A stretch of 42,899 bases of DNA. Origin: a virus. Numbering within the stretch: the first letter of the stretch is position 1; every line of letters begins with the position of its first letter. The translations under genes and the position numbers were made by a program. The stretch lies in the IMG/VR virus record IMGVR_UViG_3300003323_000237, positions 1-42,899 of that record, one strand, 5' to 3'. The notes beneath the pieces were generated by a model, which was given only the letters and a program-made list of their open reading frames with translations, ran no database searches and was not told the DNA's origin. This document shows positions 14,626 through 23,092 of the stretch, piece after piece.

Positions 14626-15924
14626 ATGGGAAGAATAATCAATCCTAACCTCCTCCACTTAGTCAATTCCTTCAAGGCGGTTAAAAATACTAAACCCAAG
14701 TTAAATATATCAATCGGGGAAGCGAGAACCTTAAAAGAAAGTCCTTTTATATATCGCGGTTCGTTATTAGAAGGTAGTAGCAGAAGCGGTAAGACCTGGA
14801 GCAGTGTGGACTTTTTAGTCTGGCTCTGTTCTAAGGTTGAAACAGATTGTACAATAAACATAATAAAGGAAACTTACAATTCCTTTAAAACAACTCTTTA
14901 CGATGATTTCAATCGTAGACTCCCAATGTACGGAATTCAATCACCGTTTGCCGACCGGCAGGAAGTAGCTCAATTTAAACTTTTTGGTAATAAGATTAAT
15001 TTATTAGGTGCGGATCGTGAAAGTGTGTTTGATGGTAATAGTTGCGATTATGCATATTTCAATGAAATGCTAGATATTAAAAATAACGTGTTTGATCAGA
15101 CTGAGCAACGTTGTCGTAAATATTGGTGGGGGGATTATAATCCTAAAGCAACTGACCATTGGGTGTATAAAAAGGTAGCAGCAAGACCCAATGTTTCATT
15201 TTTAAAAACTACTTTCTTAGACAATCCATATTTAAGTGCAGGTGAAAAAGAGAAAATTTTATCTTATGAACCGACTCATCCAGATGATCGTGAAGAGTTA
15301 GAAAAAAATAGAAGGCCTCACCCAACAAACATATTAGCAGGAACAGCGGATGATTATCGTTGGAAAGTTTACGGTCTCGGTGAACGTGCCGCACCCGAAG
15401 GACTAATATTTCCTTATGTTAAATGGTTGGATAAATTTCCTGAAAACATAGAACATGTTTATTATGGATCGGATGTAGGCTTTACAAATTCACCCTCTAC
15501 TATTGTAAAGGTAGGAATAGACGGTAGTAATATGTATTTAGAAAAGCTGTTTCATTGCCCTACCCCCTACGCAGAACAATTTGTAGACGCTGTTTCCACT
15601 CATGTGCCTAAAGATAAATTATGTGTTATAGATTCTGCGGATGGTCGTAAGAGTGGGGGATCTATTGGTTATGTAATGGAATGTAGAAAGGCTAAATTGA
15701 AAGTGGCTCCTGCTAATAAATTTAACGGGTCTATCATGTATGGAATATCTCTCATGAAAAATTACAAAATTCATATAGTAGATTGTCCTGAGTTTAAACA
15801 TGAACAGGCTAACTACACATTCAGAGAGGTACAGGGTATAAGATTAGACGAGCCTATAGACGATTTTAACCATCTTTGGGACGCGGCACGGTATGCCTGC
15901 CTAGCCAATTTAATACGAAAATAA
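14626..15924 (+). CDS. terL: Terminase large subunit (432 aa)
   Basis: Packaging motor and nuclease. ATPase domain: Walker A GSSRSGKT at residues 50-57 and Walker B 'DYAYFNE' at 141-147 (catalytic Glu 147). Nuclease domain (RNase H fold): D283 in 'GSDVGFTN', D336 in 'CVIDSADG', and the acidic pair and D419 in 'DDFNHLWDAARYA' (412-423). Length is typical of a phage TerL. It acts with the TerS gene about 0.5 kb upstream and docks on the portal. ATG follows an AACTTTAAA leader. A promoter lies six bases after the stop. Confidence 0.95.
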   Translation: MGRIINPNLLHLVNSFKAVKNTKPKLNISIGEARTLKESPFIYRGSLLEGSSRSGKTWSSVDFLVWLCSKVETDCTINIIKETYNSFKTTLYDDFNRRLPMYGIQSPFADRQEVAQFKLFGNKINLLGADRESVFDGNSCDYAYFNEMLDIKNNVFDQTEQRCRKYWWGDYNPKATDHWVYKKVAARPNVSFLKTTFLDNPYLSAGEKEKILSYEPTHPDDREELEKNRRPHPTNILAGTADDYRWKVYGLGERAAPEGLIFPYVKWLDKFPENIEHVYYGSDVGFTNSPSTIVKVGIDGSNMYLEKLFHCPTPYAEQFVDAVSTHVPKDKLCVIDSADGRKSGGSIGYVMECRKAKLKVAPANKFNGSIMYGISLMKNYKIHIVDCPEFKHEQANYTFREVQGIRLDEPIDDFNHLWDAARYACLANLIRK

Positions 15925-15929
15925 ATAGT

Positions 15930-15959
15930 TTGGCAAATGCTATTTTATTTGTACATTTG
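15930..15959 (+). promoter_or_regulatory. Bacteroidetes-type promoter, TTG-N19-TACATTTG
   Basis: TTG at 15930-15932 (preceded by T), exact 19-base spacer, TACATTTG at 15952-15959. Matches the TTG/TAnnTTTG pattern of Bacteroidetes primary sigma promoters. Predicted start near 15965. It sits between TerL and the head genes and is followed about 30 bases later by a terminator hairpin. Confidence 0.75.
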
Positions 15960-15964
15960 TATAT

Positions 15965-16031
15965 GGTTTAAGAGAGTTGTTCGATTTGTAAGGGCAGGCC
16001 CTGAGCAATGTAAAGTTGTTCAGGGCTTTTG
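15965..16031 (+). ncRNA. Candidate small RNA (about 67-70 nt) from promoter to terminator
   Basis: Transcription from the promoter at 15930-15959 would give a short RNA ending in the terminator hairpin at 15998-16026 plus T-run. There is no ORF inside it. An alternative weak hairpin AGGG/CCCT (15991-16002) overlaps the left terminator arm, so an attenuator is also possible. Either a discrete phage small RNA or a gate before the head operon. Confidence 0.5.
15998..16030 (+). terminator. Rho-independent terminator upstream of the portal operon
   Basis: 11-bp stem: GCCCTGAGCAA (15998-16008) pairs with TTGTTCAGGGC (16016-16026), one G-U pair, 7-nt loop, followed by TTTTGT and another T-run. Confidence 0.8.
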
Positions 16032-16053
16032 TAATTTTTAAAGAGACAGCACA

Positions 16054-16146
16054 ATGGGTAAGGTTATTAATCTCCAAGAATGGATAAAGAAAAAGGAAGA
16101 GAAAGAACGCCAGGCCATTATTAAGAAAATTTTAGAGCGGAAATAA
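16054..16146 (+). CDS. Very small charged protein (30 aa)
   Basis: MGKVINLQEWIKKKEEKERQ... is a highly charged amphipathic helix. ATG start downstream of the terminator; ends 20 bases before the next candidate frame. Nothing recognised; short but with a good start context. Confidence 0.4.
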   Translation: MGKVINLQEWIKKKEEKERQAIIKKILERK

Positions 16147-16166
16147 TTCAACAAATCGATAATCTA

Positions 16167-16274
16167 TTGAAAGACTTTTTTATAATTTATACCTGTCTAA
16201 TCTTAGCCAAACTCACAGAATGGTTTTTAATCGGCTTGTTCCGCTATCTAAAAGACAAGAACATTATTAAATGA
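16167..16274 (+). CDS. Possible small membrane protein with TTG start (35 aa)
   Basis: Frame from TTG 16167 encodes KDFFIIYTCLILAKLTEWFL..., a hydrophobic helix, and its TGA overlaps the portal ATG (ATGA), the usual junction in this genome. No ATG is available in frame. Tentative. Confidence 0.35.
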   Translation: MKDFFIIYTCLILAKLTEWFLIGLFRYLKDKNIIK

Positions 16275-17623
16275 GTATACTGAATTACTTCTTCGGTACG
16301 ATTGCAGGAGCTAACGGTCAAGGTTGGGGTGGCCTTTCCGATGGCAATATAAATTTTTTACCAACTGATGCACGGGGGGGCACAATAGACATTAGAGGCC
16401 CTGAGGCACAATGGTGGGGCATGAAGAGTAAGGACATGCAAAAGAAAGCGTATGACTTTTGTTACCCTGTTGCAGCGATTGCTGATGCCTTAGCCGATTA
16501 TGATATTACAGGCGAGATTGAAATTTTAAGAAGCGAGGGCAAGGGTAAAGAAGATTATGCTACTAATGAATGGGCTAACAGGATGAATAAGTTGTTAGCT
16601 CAACCCAACCCAATGCAAAGTTGGGAACAATTTAGAGGGCAGCAAGTTGTCTATAAAAAAGTATTTGGGTACTGTCCTGTTTTACCAATCGTTCCTTTTG
16701 GGTTTACTCCGGATAATGCAACTTCAATTATTAATTTGCCCCCCTGGTGTTTAGTTCCTAGAGGCACAGGCAATTATTTAAATGTATCTAAGATTGAAGG
16801 TTTTATAGAAGGATATACTTTTTCAATCTTAGGCAAACAGTTTAATATAAAACCTTCGGATCTTATAATTTTAGAAGATTCGTTTATGCAAGATGTTGAG
16901 AATGGCTATCTACTACCTCAATCGAAATTAGTAGGTCTTGACATGGCTATTTCAAATATATGTGCCGCGATGGAAGCGGATAATGTATTGTTAAAAAAGA
17001 AAGGCCCTCTGGGTTTCATATCGCCTGAAGCGCAGAAAGATGCGGCTGGTTATGTGCCGTATGATGAGGAAGATAAAAAAGAATTGCAGAAGCAACTTAG
17101 TAGGTATGGACTGACATTGACTCAATATCAATATGTAATTTCAAACAGCCCTACTAAGTGGAACGCAATGAGTTTTAATCCCAAAGAACTCACTACAAAG
17201 GAAACGGTGATAGCAGGGGAGAAAGCAATTTGTCATAGGTTCCGTTATCCTTATACATTATACGAGCAACAGGATGCAACGTACGCCAATGGGCAGCATG
17301 CTGAGAAGAGTTTATATGAGAGCAATATCATACCAAACAATCGCAAAGACTTGAACAAGTATAACAAGTTCTTTAAAGCGGCTGAAAACAAATGTAAAAT
17401 AACAGCTTGTTTTGATGATGTGGCATCCCTTCAGGAAGATGTTTTAAATAGCGGTAAAGCGGCTGATGCTTTAGACACAGCGCTACAAAAAGAATTTGAT
17501 TCAGAAATTATAACAGTGAATGAATGGAGACAAGCTCGAGGCTATGATAAATTACCTGATGGCGATGTTTATAAAAGTGAATGGATTGTTGTTCCACCTC
17601 CTGCACCAGTGCCCGTGATATGA
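16271..17623 (+). CDS. Portal protein, HK97-like (450 aa)
   Basis: Dodecameric portal through which DNA enters and to which TerL and neck proteins bind. The gene lies between TerL and the prohead protease, as in HK97-type phages. Sequence hallmarks are an N-terminal 'AYDFCYPVAAIADALAD' segment, 'NPMQSWEQFRGQQVVYKKVFGYC', the central 'LVPRGTGNY', and the C-terminal 'ICHRFRYPYTLYE' and 'NEWRQARGYDKLPDGD' ('iN..R...gl.p.e.gD'-type) ends. Family membership is from context plus these patterns. Its stop overlaps the protease start. Confidence 0.88.
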   Translation: MSILNYFFGTIAGANGQGWGGLSDGNINFLPTDARGGTIDIRGPEAQWWGMKSKDMQKKAYDFCYPVAAIADALADYDITGEIEILRSEGKGKEDYATNEWANRMNKLLAQPNPMQSWEQFRGQQVVYKKVFGYCPVLPIVPFGFTPDNATSIINLPPWCLVPRGTGNYLNVSKIEGFIEGYTFSILGKQFNIKPSDLIILEDSFMQDVENGYLLPQSKLVGLDMAISNICAAMEADNVLLKKKGPLGFISPEAQKDAAGYVPYDEEDKKELQKQLSRYGLTLTQYQYVISNSPTKWNAMSFNPKELTTKETVIAGEKAICHRFRYPYTLYEQQDATYANGQHAEKSLYESNIIPNNRKDLNKYNKFFKAAENKCKITACFDDVASLQEDVLNSGKAADALDTALQKEFDSEIITVNEWRQARGYDKLPDGDVYKSEWIVVPPPAPVPVI

Positions 17624-18390
17624 AAGTGTTACATCCTAAAATACAAGAATTAAAAATAAGATCTACTCCTGTGTCCATGAGTGGATCTTATGTAGACGCT
17701 GCCGGACTACTTCAAACAATTGATTTGAAAGTAGAAGTACTGGACGAAACAGATAGAACTATAAAAGGTTATTTAATTGTTTGGGGGCAACGGGATACTT
17801 ATGGTACATCTTTTATAAAAGGATGCTGTGCTAAATCAATTAAAGAACGGGGCCCGGATAGTGGGTCTAAACAGAAAATAGCTCATTTGTGGCAACACAA
17901 TTCAGATGAGCCTACAGGAAGATTTACAGTTTTAAAAGAGGATAAATATGGTTTGTATTTTGAAGCTGAATTAGACGATGTAGAAATTGGAAATCGTGAG
18001 TTAAGACAATTACGTTCCGGAACACTAAATCAGTTCTCAGTGGGTTTTGAATATGTGTGGGATAAAATGGAATACGATGAACTAAGTGATACTATTCTTT
18101 TATATGAGATTATTCTTTACGAGGGCTCTGTAGTAACATTTAGCAGCAATCCTGAAACGTATGTATTTAGAAGTCCTGAATTACTTTTAAAAGACAAAGA
18201 AAATTTAATAGATGAGACTGATAATTTTATAAAGTCTCTTCCAAAAAATAGACAATTAGAATTACGTCAATTAATAACACGACATATCTCACTAGCTAAC
18301 ATCAAGCCGGATAAGCCACTTGACATTAGCAAGCCGACGAAATCTGTTTTTGATTGTTTGAATAAATTAGTTGACCAAAACAAATTTTAA
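17620..18390 (+). CDS. HK97-family prohead protease (256 aa)
   Basis: Serine protease (S78-like) that cleaves the capsid delta domain during maturation. Residues about 48-145 carry the domain: 'TIKGYLIVWGQRDTYGTSF', then 'KIAHLWQHN' with candidate catalytic H89 or H93, 'GNRELRQLRSGTLNQFSVGFE' with candidate catalytic S140. The C-terminal 60 residues are charged and may be removed. Start at ATG 17620 (ATGA overlap with portal); the frame extends upstream without another good start. Directly precedes the capsid gene. Confidence 0.9.
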   Translation: MKVLHPKIQELKIRSTPVSMSGSYVDAAGLLQTIDLKVEVLDETDRTIKGYLIVWGQRDTYGTSFIKGCCAKSIKERGPDSGSKQKIAHLWQHNSDEPTGRFTVLKEDKYGLYFEAELDDVEIGNRELRQLRSGTLNQFSVGFEYVWDKMEYDELSDTILLYEIILYEGSVVTFSSNPETYVFRSPELLLKDKENLIDETDNFIKSLPKNRQLELRQLITRHISLANIKPDKPLDISKPTKSVFDCLNKLVDQNKF

Positions 18391-18393
18391 AAT

Positions 18394-19671
18394 ATGGCCG
18401 AAGAAGAAAAAGCAGCAGAGCTTCTAAAAAAATTAAAGGAGCAGACTGACAGTGTGATAACCACTCGAATGATGGGGATCATGAAGAAAGAAGAAATCGA
18501 GCAAGCCATCGAAACACGTATGGCCGAATTCAAAGGACTTTCAATTGAAAAGTTGAAAGAAATGCTTGATGAAGGTGATAAGGGTATCCGTTCTATTATG
18601 TTAAAGCAAGGTGAGGAAATCACTAAGATGAAGCTTGAGTTAGAAGGTAATAAAAAAGATGACCTATCTATTCGCGCACAAGTCGGAGCATGGCAGACAC
18701 GTAATAAGGAAATAATTGCTAAAATTCGTGCAGGTAATAGCGCACTTGTTGGGCAACTTGAACAACTTGAAATTCGTGCGGCTAATTCTCCTATGACTCC
18801 GGCCAACACGATAAGTGATACTATTGCGTTTAACGCGGGTTCAGTTATTAGAATGGGCGGCGAGGTATTCGATTTAAGACGTACTCAGCCTACATTCTGG
18901 GATTTCTTACCTAAAGGTAGAACAGGTCTTGAAAATTATCCTTGGGTAAATAAAAAGGTTCCTGCCGGTTCAGGTAATGCTGCCTTCATAGGCCCAGGCG
19001 TTGCTAAACCAGGTACTTCCTTTACGTTAGAAGTTGAAAATTCTAATGCGAAGAAGATCGCAGTTTCAATGAAAGTGGCAACTGAATTGTTGGACGATAT
19101 TGATGGAATGACAACTTATGTGCAAGTTGAATTAGCTTATCAATTAAAAATACAAGCTAATGCAGATTTGATGACTGGAGTAGGTTCTTCTACCAAGCCT
19201 GCCGGTGTTCAAACATTTTCATTACCGTTTACTACTAGTGGCCTGAGTACTGTTAACCCTAATAACTGGGATTGTTGCCGTGCTATTGTAGCGCAGATTC
19301 ACAAAGCGTTTATCAATAGTCCTATTGTTATTTTCATGAATCCTATTGACACTGCTAATATGGACATGGAAAAAGCAATTAGCCAAGGCACTTACATGGG
19401 CTTGAACGTGCGTCAAGTGCCTGGAGCTATCATAGTAGAAGACTATAACACTGCTGTAGGTTTCGTACAAGCAATTGCAACAGATTGTTTGAAGACACTT
19501 ATTTATAAAGACTTCATCATGAAATGGGGTTATGAAAATGATGACTTCACTAAAAATCTAATCACTGCAATTGCTGAGATGCGTATTCACTCTTTCCACA
19601 GTGAGAATGATGCGGCTGCTTTTGTGTATGATGATTTAGCGGATATTAAATCTCAAATAGCTGCGGCGTAA
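18394..19671 (+). CDS. Major capsid protein, HK97 fold (425 aa)
   Basis: Forms the icosahedral shell. Residues 1-105 are a charged coiled coil (delta/scaffold domain), probably cleaved by the upstream protease. The mature part begins about residue 130 and shows HK97-like blocks: 'SDTIAFNAGSVIRMGGEVFDLRRTQPTFWDFLP', 'KKIAVSMKVATELLDDIDGMTTYVQVELAYQLKIQANADLMTGVGS' (spine/A-domain region) and 'IVIFMNPIDTANMDMEKAISQGTYMG'. Family order (portal, protease, capsid) and length fit. Three bases separate it from the protease gene. Confidence 0.92.
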   Translation: MAEEEKAAELLKKLKEQTDSVITTRMMGIMKKEEIEQAIETRMAEFKGLSIEKLKEMLDEGDKGIRSIMLKQGEEITKMKLELEGNKKDDLSIRAQVGAWQTRNKEIIAKIRAGNSALVGQLEQLEIRAANSPMTPANTISDTIAFNAGSVIRMGGEVFDLRRTQPTFWDFLPKGRTGLENYPWVNKKVPAGSGNAAFIGPGVAKPGTSFTLEVENSNAKKIAVSMKVATELLDDIDGMTTYVQVELAYQLKIQANADLMTGVGSSTKPAGVQTFSLPFTTSGLSTVNPNNWDCCRAIVAQIHKAFINSPIVIFMNPIDTANMDMEKAISQGTYMGLNVRQVPGAIIVEDYNTAVGFVQAIATDCLKTLIYKDFIMKWGYENDDFTKNLITAIAEMRIHSFHSENDAAAFVYDDLADIKSQIAAA

Positions 19672-19697
19672 AAATTTTTAAAATAACTGAATAGAAT

Positions 19698-20357
19698 ATG
19701 GCAAAGAATAGAAATGAAAGCCCTACTCCTGAAGAAGGGCCAGACCAAAAACAACTGACGGTAAGTAAAGATGCTTCTATCGATTTTCCGGTTGAAGTAG
19801 AAGCGTTAGAAGCAGATCCGTATCATGTAACCGGTGAGAAATTCCACGCGGGCACTAAAAAAGCTGCGGAACTTGAAAAACGTGGTTGGGTTAAGATAAT
19901 TGGTAAAGTAGCGACAATGCTATTTATCCTATTATCAATAGGCTTGAACGCGCAAACTTCAGTAGATGTTCCTTTGGTTAACCCAGGTAATACTTTTGAT
20001 ATTACTAAGCTTAACACAGCTACTGCGACTCGCGATACAGTTACAAATACAGGTGTTGGTTATCTAAATACAAAAAAGATAAACGGCCCTGGAACAGTAA
20101 CTATAGCATTAGTAGTTACAAAGGTGAGTGGAACAGTCGGAGGTACTATAACTTTACAAGGTTCTTTAGATGGAACTAATTATAAAGCTATTAATACTTC
20201 AGAAACGCAAACGGGTATTGCCACTATTACTGCGGCAGATGCAAGCGCGGCCTACCATTGGCGATTGTCTAATTCTCCATTTACCTACTACCGAGTCAGT
20301 TGGACGGGCACGGGTACAATGGTTGCGTATTTAGATGCGAGAATACTGAAGCATTAA
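19698..20357 (+). CDS. Fusion-like head protein: short N-domain plus internal signal peptide and beta domain (219 aa)
   Basis: Residues 1-70 look like a small phage protein complete in itself, ending 'AELEKRGWVKIIGK'. Residues 74-87 then read 'MLFILLSIGLNAQT', a full Bacteroidetes-type signal peptide with an A|Q cleavage site, starting from an internal ATG at 19917. Residues 88-219 are Thr/Gly-rich beta sequence ('GGTITLQGSLDGTNYKAIN', 'YYRVSWTGTGTMVAYLDARI'), like a decoration or receptor-binding beta sandwich. Two genes may have fused by loss of a stop, or the internal ATG may be the true start of a second product. Located directly after the capsid gene. Confidence 0.75.
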   Translation: MAKNRNESPTPEEGPDQKQLTVSKDASIDFPVEVEALEADPYHVTGEKFHAGTKKAAELEKRGWVKIIGKVATMLFILLSIGLNAQTSVDVPLVNPGNTFDITKLNTATATRDTVTNTGVGYLNTKKINGPGTVTIALVVTKVSGTVGGTITLQGSLDGTNYKAINTSETQTGIATITAADASAAYHWRLSNSPFTYYRVSWTGTGTMVAYLDARILKH

Positions 20358-20382
20358 TAAATAGCGTTTAAAGGATTTTACA

Positions 20383-21120
20383 ATGTCTGTTGTAATACTC
20401 AAGTATACTGATTTTGATTATCTGCCGTACAACGTGCCTAGTGCGAATAGCGATACGTTTTTAAAATTCATGGTAGACACTCAACAGGAATGTCTAATTC
20501 TATTGTTAGGACTTGAGTATTACAATTCTTTTATCGATGCTTTGGCCTTGTTACCCGATGAATGGGTTGTTAAAAGTGCGGGTTACAACATAGACGATTT
20601 AGTGGTGTATGGTAAAAATATTTTTAAAAGTTTAACTAATGCAAATAACACTATACCTTCTACTACCGATATTATAAATTGGGAATTAGTAGAGGAGAAC
20701 AATAAATGGTTAGCACTTTTAAAAGGGGATACTTATCACTACTTAAACCGTCCGTATGTATGGAAAGGAATAGTGGAACTGCTAAAACCTTTTGTATATG
20801 CTGAGTACTTAAAAGCAACGTTTGACAATCACGCAAAAACAGGTATAAATATTGCAAAGATTGAGAATGGTACTTTAATAAGTGCGTCTCAAAGGATTGC
20901 AAGAGGTAGAAGGGCATTCAATGATTTAGTGGGAAATGCTACGCATTGGTGGCCGTTCCAAAATTGGAGGTGGCCCGGTAAAGCCAGTCTTGCGACCTAT
21001 CTTCTATCCTTAGAAAATGTTGATTCAGGAGACTACAATTCAACTGATTATACAACATGGCAAGCTTATGTATGCGGTTCATTTCAGCCTTATGGCAGTC
21101 TTAACGAGTTTAATCTTTAA
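20383..21120 (+). CDS. Head-tail connector/adaptor candidate (245 aa)
   Basis: Position (first neck gene after capsid and decoration-like genes) and the helical ends ('DTFLKFMVDTQQECLILLLGLEYYNSF', 'RPYVWKGIVELLKPFVYAEYLKAT') suggest a gp6-like head-completion protein. Residues about 64-100 ('AGYNIDDLVVYGKNIFKSLTNANNTIPS') resemble a small carbohydrate-binding (chitin-binding 5/12-like) insertion, which I recall in connector proteins of Bacteroidetes phages. Function by context; moderate certainty. Confidence 0.7.
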   Translation: MSVVILKYTDFDYLPYNVPSANSDTFLKFMVDTQQECLILLLGLEYYNSFIDALALLPDEWVVKSAGYNIDDLVVYGKNIFKSLTNANNTIPSTTDIINWELVEENNKWLALLKGDTYHYLNRPYVWKGIVELLKPFVYAEYLKATFDNHAKTGINIAKIENGTLISASQRIARGRRAFNDLVGNATHWWPFQNWRWPGKASLATYLLSLENVDSGDYNSTDYTTWQAYVCGSFQPYGSLNEFNL

Positions 21121-21123
21121 AAC

Positions 21124-21699
21124 ATGGAACCATTAATTGTAACTGATGCTATTGGTTTTGTAGTTCAAAGAATGCGACGAGTTAAGGGTTCAGATAATCT
21201 TCTAACGCCTTACTATATGTATGGACATAGGCTAGATATTAACCACCAATTGACTGACAAAGACAACGACGCAAAGTTGAAGTATCAAAAGTACCCACTA
21301 ATTGCACTACGATTAAATGTTGATGAAAGCATAAACAACGGTTTGAATGAGGTAGATTTAGACATTGCTATTGTGGACATGACAGATCCAAAATATAACT
21401 CTATTGAAAGAATGGAAAAGGTTATCAAACCTATTTTAATTCCGTTGTACAATAGATTTATAAAGGAACTCGGCAATAGTGGCTTATTCAGTTGGGCTAA
21501 TGACAGCGATATTCCAAAACACAAACGCAGACTTTGTCCGTACTGGGGCGTGCCTGATAAAAACGGTGTAATAGCAAATATCTTTAACGATCCTTTAGAC
21601 GCTATTGAAATAACAAATTTAAAATTGATTTTGTCTGATAGATGTTTTGATTCTTCAGGCAGAATTTTTTCAAAAGAATTTTCTAATGAGTTTAACTAA
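21124..21699 (+). CDS. Neck/tail-completion candidate (191 aa)
   Basis: Lies between the connector and the major tail protein, the usual place for head-closure or tail-terminator genes. Visible features are 'YPLIALRLNVDES' and 'IERMEKVIKPILIPLYNRFIKEL', suggesting an alpha/beta fold, and a C-terminal 'DAIEITNLKLILSDRC', a pattern seen in phage tail-terminator-like proteins. No catalytic motif. Three bases after the previous stop. Confidence 0.65.
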   Translation: MEPLIVTDAIGFVVQRMRRVKGSDNLLTPYYMYGHRLDINHQLTDKDNDAKLKYQKYPLIALRLNVDESINNGLNEVDLDIAIVDMTDPKYNSIERMEKVIKPILIPLYNRFIKELGNSGLFSWANDSDIPKHKRRLCPYWGVPDKNGVIANIFNDPLDAIEITNLKLILSDRCFDSSGRIFSKEFSNEFN

Positions 21700-21711
21700 A
21701 CAAAAAATTAT

Positions 21712-22587
21712 ATGTCTTGTGAAGTAGATGTAAAAGCATTAGGTCTCAGCAAGTGCAACAAATTGCCTAAGCAACCTAAAAGTATGTTCACAACTCCTCC
21801 GGGGTTTGTAATTCCTGCGGCCACTATTGCGGCTGGACAGGATGCTGTATTAGCGTATCTGCAAGATGCGTTATTGGATACTGAAGATGTTAGAATTTAT
21901 AAGTTTCCTAATTTCTTTAAGGCGGAGGATATTACTAAGGATACAACTTATGAAGAAACGTCTCTGGGTAAGAAAGATGTTCGTGACCCGAACTACGCTT
22001 TTAAATTTTCAATTAGTGAAAGCCTTTGTATGCATACCGCTTTGTATACTCATAAGAGTTACAATGGTCGTATCATATTGCTAGACATTGAAAATAAGCT
22101 GATTGGAACTTTAAAATCAAATGGTGATTTTGCGGGGCTTACTTATAGCCTTTTAAATCCTGAAAGTTTGAAGCTGTCTGACGGCACAGTAGCTACCGTG
22201 TCCCCTCTTGTAATAGAAATGCCTAATCCTCGCCAGTTGAACCAGCACGGTGCGTTATTCACTTTGGACTTTGTAGACGATTTAGCACTTATCATTGATG
22301 CTGTTATTACAAAAGTTTCTTTTATCTCTACTAAGGTAGTGGTAACAGTTCTTGCAGAATGTGATAGTACTCCTATTTCAGGTCTTGTAACGGCTGATTT
22401 CGTGTTCAAGAAAGCCAGCGACGGAACTACACAGAGTATCACAGCTGCTGAGGATGCTAACAACCCAGGTACTTATACACTTACTGGAACAGGTCTCGTT
22501 ACTGGCCCATTAAGCCTAGTAGCGGTTGCCTCGTTAAGCATTGCAGATGTAAATCCGGTAGAAGCCGACGCAATCACGATTGTATAA
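21712..22587 (+). CDS. Major tail protein candidate with C-terminal Ig-like domain (291 aa)
   Basis: Residues 1-205 read as a beta-rich tube-like domain ('YAFKFSISESLCMHTALYTHKSYNGRIILLDIENKLIGTL'). Residues about 206-291 form an Ig-like/BIG2-type domain ('KVSFISTKVVVTVLAECDSTPISGLVTADF', 'NPGTYTLTGTGLVTGPLSLVAV'). Ig-like C-terminal additions are common on siphophage tube proteins. Position before the chaperone pair and the tape measure supports the call. A rho-independent terminator follows the gene. Confidence 0.78.
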   Translation: MSCEVDVKALGLSKCNKLPKQPKSMFTTPPGFVIPAATIAAGQDAVLAYLQDALLDTEDVRIYKFPNFFKAEDITKDTTYEETSLGKKDVRDPNYAFKFSISESLCMHTALYTHKSYNGRIILLDIENKLIGTLKSNGDFAGLTYSLLNPESLKLSDGTVATVSPLVIEMPNPRQLNQHGALFTLDFVDDLALIIDAVITKVSFISTKVVVTVLAECDSTPISGLVTADFVFKKASDGTTQSITAAEDANNPGTYTLTGTGLVTGPLSLVAVASLSIADVNPVEADAITIV

Positions 22588-22608
22588 AATTTGCCAAGCG
22601 TTTATTAA

Positions 22609-22642
22609 GGAGGGCGTTTAGTAATGAACGTCCTCTATTTTT
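22609..22642 (+). terminator. Rho-independent terminator after the major tail protein gene
   Basis: 10-bp stem (22609-22618 with 22627-22636; two G-U pairs), 8-nt loop, followed by ATTTTTAC. Partial termination here would raise capsid/tube transcript levels relative to tape measure and fibre genes. Confidence 0.72.
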
Positions 22643-22648
22643 ACAAGT

Positions 22649-23092
22649 ATGGGAAGAGTAAGTAGTTTGATAAGCCATTTGGAAAAGTATACAGAGGCCC
22701 GACAGACTGAGGACTTACTTAAAATAGTAGAAGAGCATTCTGACTCCGCTATTGATTTAAACTTGGCGCAACTATTTGCGGGAAAAGATTCTAAGAATAA
22801 TTTTTTGGAGCCTCCTTATAGAAGTGTTAATTATGCGGAATTAAAATTGCATTTAAACCCTGCCGGAGTAGTGGACTTAAAACTTAGCGGGGATTTATAC
22901 AATGGATGGTTTTTAAACGCTTCTAAGTTTCCTGCAACATTTGGTTCTACCGATATAAAATTTGATGAGCTATCTAAAAAATATGGTGAAGACATTGCTG
23001 GGTTGGATAGTCAAAGTAAGTTTGTACTTATTCAGAAAGATCTTAGACCTAGCGTTATCCGTTATTATAAGCAAAAAGTTTTTAAGCTATGA
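22649..23092 (+). CDS. Tail assembly chaperone candidate, upstream frame (147 aa)
   Basis: Sits where lambda gpG-like proteins sit, between the major tail protein and the tape measure. Features: 'FLEPPYRSVNYAELKLHLNPAGVVDLKLSGDLYNGWFLNASKFP' and a charged helical C-terminus 'PSVIRYYKQKVFKL'. Its last codons contain CAAAAAGTTTTTAAG (23072-23086), two homopolymer runs allowing ribosome slippage into the following frame (+1 or -2). It may thus make a short form and a long fusion with the next ORF. No direct family match is claimed. Confidence 0.7.
   Translation: MGRVSSLISHLEKYTEARQTEDLLKIVEEHSDSAIDLNLAQLFAGKDSKNNFLEPPYRSVNYAELKLHLNPAGVVDLKLSGDLYNGWFLNASKFPATFGSTDIKFDELSKKYGEDIAGLDSQSKFVLIQKDLRPSVIRYYKQKVFKL

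Noticed and set aside
22962-23092. Upstream start for the second tail-chaperone ORF
   Set aside because: These codons are out-of-frame translation of the preceding gene; the hydrophobic N-terminus they would add does not fit a chaperone.
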